Below, piece by piece: positions 57,608-64,000 of a stretch of 64,000 bases of DNA (positions are counted from its first letter, which is position 1; the number at the start of each line of letters is the position of its first letter). Source of the DNA: Notamacropus eugenii (lineage: Eukaryota > Chordata > Mammalia > Diprotodontia > Macropodidae). Location: the NCBI RefSeq assembly GCF_028372415.1, contig NC_092872.1, positions 396,478,853 to 396,542,852 of the forward strand, in the 5' to 3' direction. The translations under genes and the position numbers were made by a program. The notes beneath the pieces were generated by a model, which was not told the origin of the DNA, did no database searches, and saw nothing but the letters and a program-made list of their open reading frames with translations.

Positions 57608-57735
57608 AATCTTCTTCATTATGAACTTGAATTAAAAACTCTATAATCAACTCTAACCAATGAACACTTAGAAGGTATTTTGAAAATGTCGATTTAAAAC
57701 ATGATTCCAGAGTACGATACACTGACTTGTGACGA
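55985..57735 (+). pseudogene. Decayed hAT transposase (GTF2IRD2/EPM2AIP1-like group)
   Basis: Relic of a DNA-transposon transposase on the plus strand. A BED-type zinc finger part comes first (about 56.03-56.21 kb; 'SLIPKEYNVCCHFESK' resembles 'MKEYNxxRHxxxKH'). Next are 'ISEEFVPTGKSFTKSDIIKK' (56.31-56.37 kb) and a piece like 'LSDQLNEKVNEFNRYSLVM' (56.48-56.56 kb, the region before the catalytic aspartate). The best part is the frame 56988-57242 (residues 'REEIVQFLENDLTYFPELHN'-like, 'YFLCDITSHLNELKFTVQGK', 'KAFKMKLRLFRSQVSKGEM'). The frame 57271-57528 follows ('QEVLEVIELQCSTIYQ'), then the hAT dimerisation region to 57735 ('VFSIFGS', 'NEHLEGILKM'-like). Many frameshifts and stops are spread over at least six frames. 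A microsatellite interrupts the dimerisation domain. Inverted repeat ends were not found. Confidence 0.8.
57563..57603. repeat. (TA)n(TG)n microsatellite in the transposase relic
   Basis: 'tatatatatatg' followed by about 15 TG units, placed where the transposase family has 'FGSTYICEQ'; the 'tatatatg-tg' codons of that motif may have seeded it. Confidence 0.9.
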
Positions 57736-58518
57736 GAAGTGTAATAGTCCCATTAACTAAATGTAAACAGTATGAAAATCTGAAAAATGTATTAAAACTT
57801 TTACTTCTTAACAAAGTAATTTTTAAAATTAATGTGATTTCATGATAAATAAAAAACATTAAGTAATAAGTGTAATTAATTGAAATTAATTGAAATGTCC
57901 CCTTTTAAAATATCACTTATTTGCAAAATAGTTTAATTATTAATTATATCTTTCCATGGAAAGTGAGCCACTAAAACCTGATCTATGGCCTGGAGTTGAG
58001 TTTATTTTAATTTTGGCCCCTACCCACTGCCAAGTTGTACAGGTCTGCCTAAGCACAATGTCTAGCACACAATAGGGCTTAACTGAATGTTTATTGAGAT
58101 GAAACTCTCAGTAAATAAGGCAAGATGGTGTTTTTGAAGAATTAAGTCTTTTTAAGTGGGGGCCTATTCAAGTAGAGGAGGAGAAGTGCTTTTAAGGATG
58201 AAGGTACAGGGTTTATTTTCTAATATTGCCAAGCTGTTTGTGAAGGATTTTAACACTAGAGGGACCCAGGAAAGCATGATGTCAAATGTACAATTTCCAT
58301 GTAGAATAGAAGTCTCCCATTCCCTAGCCATCTTATTAAAGGGGTCTGCCTGCATCATTCAACAAATAATAAGAAACTATAAAATGGGCCATAGTATGAC
58401 CCTGTGCCATCTGTTCAGTTGAAACTAGAGCTCAATCAACAACTCTGTGTGTGTGTGTGTGTGTGTGTGCGCTCACACTCCTGTGTGTGTACACATACAT
58501 TCATATATACATATATAT
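57736..58518. other. Unclassified DNA with an L2 end and a TG tract
   Basis: 'aagcacaatgtctagcacacaatagggcttaactgaatgtttattgag' at 58050-58100 resembles the L2 3' end (plus strand). A (TG)n tract spans 58445-58469, followed by TA/CA-rich sequence to 58520. The frame at 58156-58422 is not family-like. Confidence 0.5.
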
Positions 58519-61500
58519 CTCCCAATTATATGTGTTTTTTTAACATTGATTTCTAAATTTTCTCTCTCTAGCCCTTTCCCCAAGCAATTTAAAATAGATT
58601 ATATATGTGATGTCATGGGCTATGTTGTGAAATAAAGCATGAGGAAAAAAAAAGAAAATAAAGTTAAAAAAAAAAAAACATGCTTCAGTCTACATTGAGC
58701 CTTCATCAGTTTTTTCTAGGTAGAGAGCATTCTTCACGATCAGTGCTTTGGAATTATATTGGACCATTGTCTTGTTTCGAGCAACTAAGTCTTTCATAGT
58801 TGATCATCTTTACAATATTACTGTTATACAATGTTCTATTTGCTCTATTGACTTTACTTTGCATCAGTTCATATAGAGTTTCCCAGATTTTTCTGAAATC
58901 CTCCCTCTCATCATTTCTTATAGCACAACAGTATTCCATCAAAATCAAATACCATAACATTTTCAACCGTTTCACAGTAGATGGACATTCCCTCAATTTC
59001 TAATTCTTTGCTACTGCAAAAAGAGCTACTACAAATATTTTTATACAAATTGATCCTTTTCCCTTTCCTTTGATCTCTTTGGTGTACAGAACCAGTAGTG
59101 ACTTTGCTAGGTCTAAGAGTATGTACATTTTTATAGCCTTCTGGGTATAGTTCTGAATTATCCTTTAGAGTGATTAGATTAGTTTACAACTCCACCAGGA
59201 GAATATTATTGTCTCCATTTTTCTATATCCCCTCTAGCATTTATCATTTTCCTTTTCTGTCATTTTAACCAATCTAACAGATCTTAGATGGTACCTCAGA
59301 GTTGTTTTAATTTGTATATTTTTAGTCATTAATGATTGAGAGCATTTGTTTCATGAGACTGTTGATTACTTTGATTTCCTCTGAAAATTGCCTTTTTATA
59401 TCCTTTGACCATTTATCAACTGGTGAATGTCTCTTATTTTTTGTCAGTTTGGCTTGATTCACTGTATTTGAGACATGAGACCTTTATCAGAGAAACTGGC
59501 TGTAAATTTTCCCTAGTTTCCTGTTTTCCCTCTAATTTTGGCTGCATTAGTTTTGTTTGTGCAAAAACTTTTAATTTCACATAATCAAAATTACTATTTT
59601 ACTTCCTCTGATCCTCTTTGTCTCTTTGTTGATCAGAAACTCTTCTCTTATCCATAGATCTGACAGGTACATTTTCCCATGCTACCTTATTTTACTTATA
59701 TCACACTTTATGTCTAAATCACATATCCATTTTGACATTATCTTGCTATTGGTGTGGAATGTTGGTCTATGCCTAAATTCTGCCAAATTGCTTTGTAGTT
59801 TTCCAAGCATTTTATGTCAAATGATGAGTTCTTACCCCAAGAATTGAATCTCTGGATTTATTAAAACCTGGATTATTATCACCACTTTTGTATATTCTGT
59901 ACCTAGTCTATTCCACTGATTGACCATTTTATTTCTTAGCAAGTACCAGACTGTTCTGATGATTACCACTTTGTCCTATAGTTTGAAATGCTACTAGGTC
60001 ACCTCCCTTCATATTTTTTCCATTGATTCCCTTGATATTCTTGCCCTTTTGTTTTTCCACTTGAATTTTGTTTTATTTTTTCTAGCTCTGGTAAAATAAT
60101 TCTTTGGTAGTTTGATTGCTATGACACTGCATAAGTAAATTAACTTAGGGGGTATAACTGTCATTTTATTATATTGGCTTAGTCTATCCATGAACAATTA
60201 ATATTTCTCATATGTCTGTGTTAAAACATGTTTTGCACTTTTGTTTATATAATCCCTGGGTCTGTCCTGGTCTACTCCTAAGTATTTTATATTGTCTGTG
60301 GTTATTTTAAATGGAATTCCTCTCTCTATTTCTTCTTGTTGCATTTTTTTAGTAATATATAAATTCCAGTGATTTCTTTTGGGTTATTTTATATCCTGCA
60401 ACTTTGCTAAAGTTTATTGTTTCAACTAGTTTTTTAGTTGATCCTCTAGAGTTTTCCATGTATTCAACCATATCATTGGTGAAATGGGATAATTTTATGT
60501 CCTCATCATCTATTTTTATTCCTTCAGTTGTTCTCATTCTTGTCTTATTGCTATAGATAGTATTTCTAGCACAACGATGGATAAATGTTGTGATAATGAT
60601 CAGCCTTGCTTTATTCCTACTCTCATTGTGAAGACTCCAAATTTATTCTTGTTATAGATAATTCATGACTATGGATTTAGATATATACTACCTATCATTT
60701 TAAGAAAGACTTCATTAATTAATTAATGCTTTCTAATATTTTTAATATGAATGATCCTTAAATCTTGTCAAAGGCCTTTTCATCTATTTATATAATCATA
60801 GAATTTTTGTTGTTTTTGCTATTGATATGGTCAATTGTGCTGATAGTTTTCCTACTATCGAACTAGCCATGCATACCTAGTGTAATACTTAGAGTATATG
60901 ATCTTTGTTATATACTGTACTGTACTGTACTGTAAACTTTTTGCTAGTATTTTTTTTTAATTTGCTTTAGTATTGTTTTAAGGAAATGGGGCTGTAGTTT
61001 TCCTTCCCTGTTTTTGATCTCCCTGATTTAGGTATCAAATCCATATTTGTTTCAGGAAAGGGATTTGGTAAGACTCCTTCTTTATCTGTTTTTTCCAACT
61101 ACTTTATGTAGTATTGGGATTAGTTCTTCCTTAAATGTTTGGTAGAAATCACTTGTAAATCTAAATCCATCTCCTCCTGGGTAGTTTTTCTTAAGGAACT
61201 CATTTGTGGTTTGTTCAATTATTTTGTTTTCCAAGATAGGGTTATTTAAGTATTGTGTTTCCTCTTCTGCTAATCTGGATATTTTATATTTTTGTAAATA
61301 TTCATCCACTTCACTTAGATTTTTTTATTTTATTGGCATATAACTGGGAAAAATAACTCCTAATAATTGGTTTAATTTCATCTTCATTGGTGATGTATTT
61401 GCCTTTAAAAATTATTGATATGAATAATTTATCTTCTTTTTTAATAATCAGATTAGCCAATGGGTTATCTATTTTATTTTTTTAATTAAACCAGCTTCTA

Positions 61501-62260
61501 ATTTTATGCATAACTTTAATGTTTGTTTTTTTACTTCCAATTTTATTAATCTCTCCCTTGATTTTCAGGATTTTCATTTCGTGTTTAATTCAGAATTTTT
61601 AATTTGTCTTTTTTTCTAGCCTTTTTAAAAAATTGCATAATCAGTTTATTGATTTACTCTGTCTTTTATTGATGTGGAGATATAAAGATATAAATTTTCC
61701 TCTAAGTAATGCTTTGCCTACATCCCATAAATTCTGGTATGTTGCCTCATTATTATGATTCTTTCTTAATAAAATTATTTATTATTTCAGCAATTTTTTC
61801 TTTGACCTACTCATTTTTTAGGATGAGATTCTTTAGTTTCCAATTTATTTTCAATCCATGGCCCTTTATTTAATGTATTTTTATTGCATTTGGTCTGGAA
61901 AGATTCATTTAATATTTCTGCTTTTCTCCTTTTGGTTATGAGGTTTTTACATGATAATACATGGTGAATTTTTGTGATGGTGTCACATATGTTTGAGGAA
62001 AAGGTATACTTCTTTCTATTACCATTCTGTTTTCTCCAGACATCTATCATATCTTCTAAGATTATATTAATTGCCTTAACTTCTTTGTTATTTATTTTAT
62101 GGTAGGATTTATGTAATTGTCAGAGGGGAATATTGAGGTCCCTGACTAATGTAGTTTCACTATTCCCTCCTGTAATTCATTTTACTTTTCCTTTAAGAAT
62201 TTTGATGCTATGTTCTTTGGTACATATATGTTTAGTATTGATATTATTTGCAACTGCTTT
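58519..62260 (-). mobile_element. Decayed L1, ORF2 and 3' end
   Basis: A 3.7-kb minus-strand L1 truncated at its 5' side inside the endonuclease domain. Recognisable pieces, 5' to 3': endonuclease C-terminus ('IDVWRKQNGNRKKYTFSS', frame 62050-61811, like 'DIWR..NP..KEYTFYS'); the linker/RT start ('[16 protein letters not shown]...[13 protein letters not shown]', frame 61309-61082); RT with the active-site region degraded ('LSHFTNDMVEYMEN', frame 60537-60349, where functional L1 has FADDM); 'RLSQYNKMTVIPPKLIYL' (60197-60009); and the C-terminus ('MEYCCAIRNDEREDFRKIW', 58996-58754). The 3' end near 58519 has the 'aattgggag'-type terminus. Frameshifts and stops are numerous. ORF1 and 5'UTR are absent; the 5' break coincides with retroviral sequence at 62.26 kb. 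Confidence 0.88.
60913..60934. repeat. (TACTG)n short tandem repeat
   Basis: Four and a half TACTG units inside the L1 ORF2. Confidence 0.9.
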
Positions 62261-62269
62261 TCAAGAGTG

Positions 62270-64000
62270 GTACAATCACTTGCTGCTTTGGGGAACTAGT
62301 ATTTTCAGAAACCTAACAGTTCCTTATTCTGGTCACCATTTGCCTTGGTGCCTGCCAAAGGCTTCATTCAGTTTTGTTTTGTTTTGTTTTGTTTTGATGG
62401 AGAGATGCTTCTAAAAACAAGGACCCTGCAGAATCATCATGACCCAATGGGATAGCCTGCTAGACAGCCTATTTTGGATTTAGATTTGCTTTTGGATTTT
62501 CCAGTGCTGTAATTTGTTTTGGTCTCCACCTGAAAGGGGCCAACTTGGAAATGACTCAGTAAAGGGGCCATCGGGATTCCTAGCTTAGGAATATGGGTTC
62601 TCCAAATCCTGAAGAGTGTAATAAGTCTCTGGGTTTCTTTCTGAGGTCATGGAGAAGCAAGTATCAATAATTTACCCCTTCCTCGCCCCCCTCTGATTCT
62701 GCCTGGAGTCATTTGAGTTTTCCCCATCCACTGTATTACTCTAAACTTGACTGAGCTGATTTGAACCTGGGCTTTCTTAGGGATGATTTCCCACCTTTGC
62801 TTCCCCATGTGGGCTACCATCTGATACAGGATTTCAGGCACTCATCTGTGTCAGTCTATGGGAAAATTCAGGTATCCCAGAGAGGAACTATGAAAGTATA
62901 ATAGATTCTTGGACAGGTGAAAGCAAATTAACTAGACTAAGCCACAGGCATAGAGATGAAACCACTGATGAAGTAAACCCAACACTACACACCCTGGACC
63001 TGAACTTCCAGGCTACAACATCAAAAAGGTCAGAAACAGCTGTAGTAATGGGCATGATGATTTTTTTTTGCAGCTCTCGTTGTAGTCCCCTGTAAGCCAC
63101 CAAGTGCCTTGTGTCTTCCTTTATGGGCCTTAGAGATTTAAGCATAATGATATAATGAACTCCAGCTTCCTTCATTGACTTCACTAATGAATAACTATCT
63201 TTCACCCCCTGAGGAACTAATATTGTTTAGAGTTAACTACATGGAATGGTTTGGGCAATTTCATGTTCCATCTGGCCCTACCACTAACAACCTCACTGAA
63301 ACATTTGATGAAAAGGGAGGCACAAATAATGGCTCTCAAGAAGTCTCAACAACCTTTCTCTCCATGGCCTGCCCTCTGTATGAACCTGTGAGGTAGACGT
63401 TTTAGAAATGAGTAGGAGTGGGCCAGGCTGAACCCCAGTGCTGAATTCCCCTGTACAGTTTTATATCCTGAGGAACCACTGATCCAGTGGCTTAGATTGC
63501 TGTTTGAAATTCTCTTGTATTCTCCCCTAGTACCTTGGGAGTGAAACCTGATCCATTCCCTCCCCCATTAGGAAAAGAAATAACTCTATTCTGGGCAGCA
63601 CTAATAAAATAAACTTGGTGCCTTCTTCCCAGTATCAAGAGTTCCCAATGTCTTTCTCACTTCTGCTCTCATTCTCCTATCTTAGGGATCTGGTTGTAGA
63701 AATATGCAATGAATTCTCTAAATCAAAGAATATGTGTCTTTCTCCAGACCCATGGATTCCTAGAGGTTTCTTGTTGATCACTATCCCTATCATTTTAGCT
63801 CTTTTTACTTACCCTTTCACTAGTTCTGTTAGATGTTCCTTGGTCTTCAATGAAGGTGACTTGGAAGCTGAGCTCTATTTCAATTTGCTAAATGTGTGGG
63901 GCCAGTCCATTTTCAGTTTTATCGTGCTAGCAGTCCATCTTCTGCAGAAAGGTCAACAAGGCTCATACAATGATGAACCTCATCCTTTCTTTACTCTTTG
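62270..64000 (-). mobile_element. Endogenous retrovirus pol fossil
   Basis: Minus-strand translation of about 62.6-63.2 kb resembles a retroviral pol reverse-transcriptase region: one frame has a 'YRGLQRELQ...MPITTAVSDL' block like the pol 'DYR.LN...VVPxxPAVPDL' region, and another has 'WEIIPKKAQVQISSVKF', like the 'GxxxxPxKxQ...VKFLG' segment downstream of the active site. Their order and spacing fit pol on the minus strand. It is broken by many changes and old. No LTRs or other genes could be delimited; the span from about 63.3 kb to the window edge is assigned only by continuity. The 5' side may extend past the window. Confidence 0.6.
62371..62395. repeat. (GTTTT)n short tandem repeat
   Basis: Five GTTTT units. 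Confidence 0.95.

Noticed and set aside
58660-58680. A-rich run as the 3' end of the L1
   Set aside because: L1 3'UTR sequence continues on both sides to about 58519, so the run is internal.

Overview
The window reads as non-coding DNA from a mammal, most likely a marsupial. The evidence is an AT-rich background, many (CA)n/(TG)n microsatellites, and a dense layer of interspersed repeats. These include LINE-1 and half-L1 (HAL1) copies starting with the mammalian GGAGCCAAGATGG motif, MIR/CORE-type SINEs, chimaeric SINEs with an RTE/BovB-like head and a MIR-like tail, and L2 and CR1/L3 relics. The CORE-SINE and RTE-type SINE forms point to Metatheria; genus cannot be fixed by eye. No intact host gene, host exon, tRNA, rRNA or CRISPR array could be supported.

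Layout. 0-13.5 kb: mostly unclassified DNA with MIR, L2 and CR1/L3 fragments, a mariner-like MITE (2.24 kb), a 94-bp hAT-like MITE with an 8-bp target duplication (6.22 kb), and a 52-bp direct duplication (10.37/10.70 kb). 13.5-16.4 kb: a full-length minus-strand HAL1 with CpG-rich 5'UTR and a long ORF1. 17.9-21.0 kb: an older minus-strand HAL1. 22-28 kb: L2, CR1/L3 and SINE relics. 28.2-30.6 kb: plus-strand HAL1. 30.7-38 kb: more SINE, L2 and CR1 relics. 38.0-42.7 kb: a nested stack, in which an antisense L2 is split by two HAL1 insertions, and the second HAL1 is itself split by a processed pseudogene of farnesyl diphosphate synthase (FDPS). 43.4-45.5 kb: a plus-strand HAL1 whose interior was replaced by a short segment with a close inverted match 3 kb away. 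48.3-51.5 kb: L2, HAL1 and L1 fragments. 52.5-55.2 kb: a second short-form HAL1 with a perfect 13-bp target duplication. 55.3-55.9 kb: an LTR-like stretch (weak). 56.0-57.7 kb: a decayed hAT transposase of the GTF2IRD2/EPM2AIP1-like group. 58.5-62.3 kb: a decayed minus-strand L1 ORF2. 62.3-64 kb: a minus-strand endogenous retrovirus pol fossil.

How the parts relate. Nothing here works as an operon or pathway. The shared biology is LINE-1-driven retrotransposition: HAL1 elements (ORF1 only), SINEs and the FDPS retrocopy would all have needed enzymes supplied in trans. The long HAL1 copies keep a piece of the ORF2 3' end after the ORF1 3'UTR, while the two youngest-looking copies do not, suggesting two subfamilies. 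Repeat family calls rest on remembered consensus similarity and visual alignment, not on a search.
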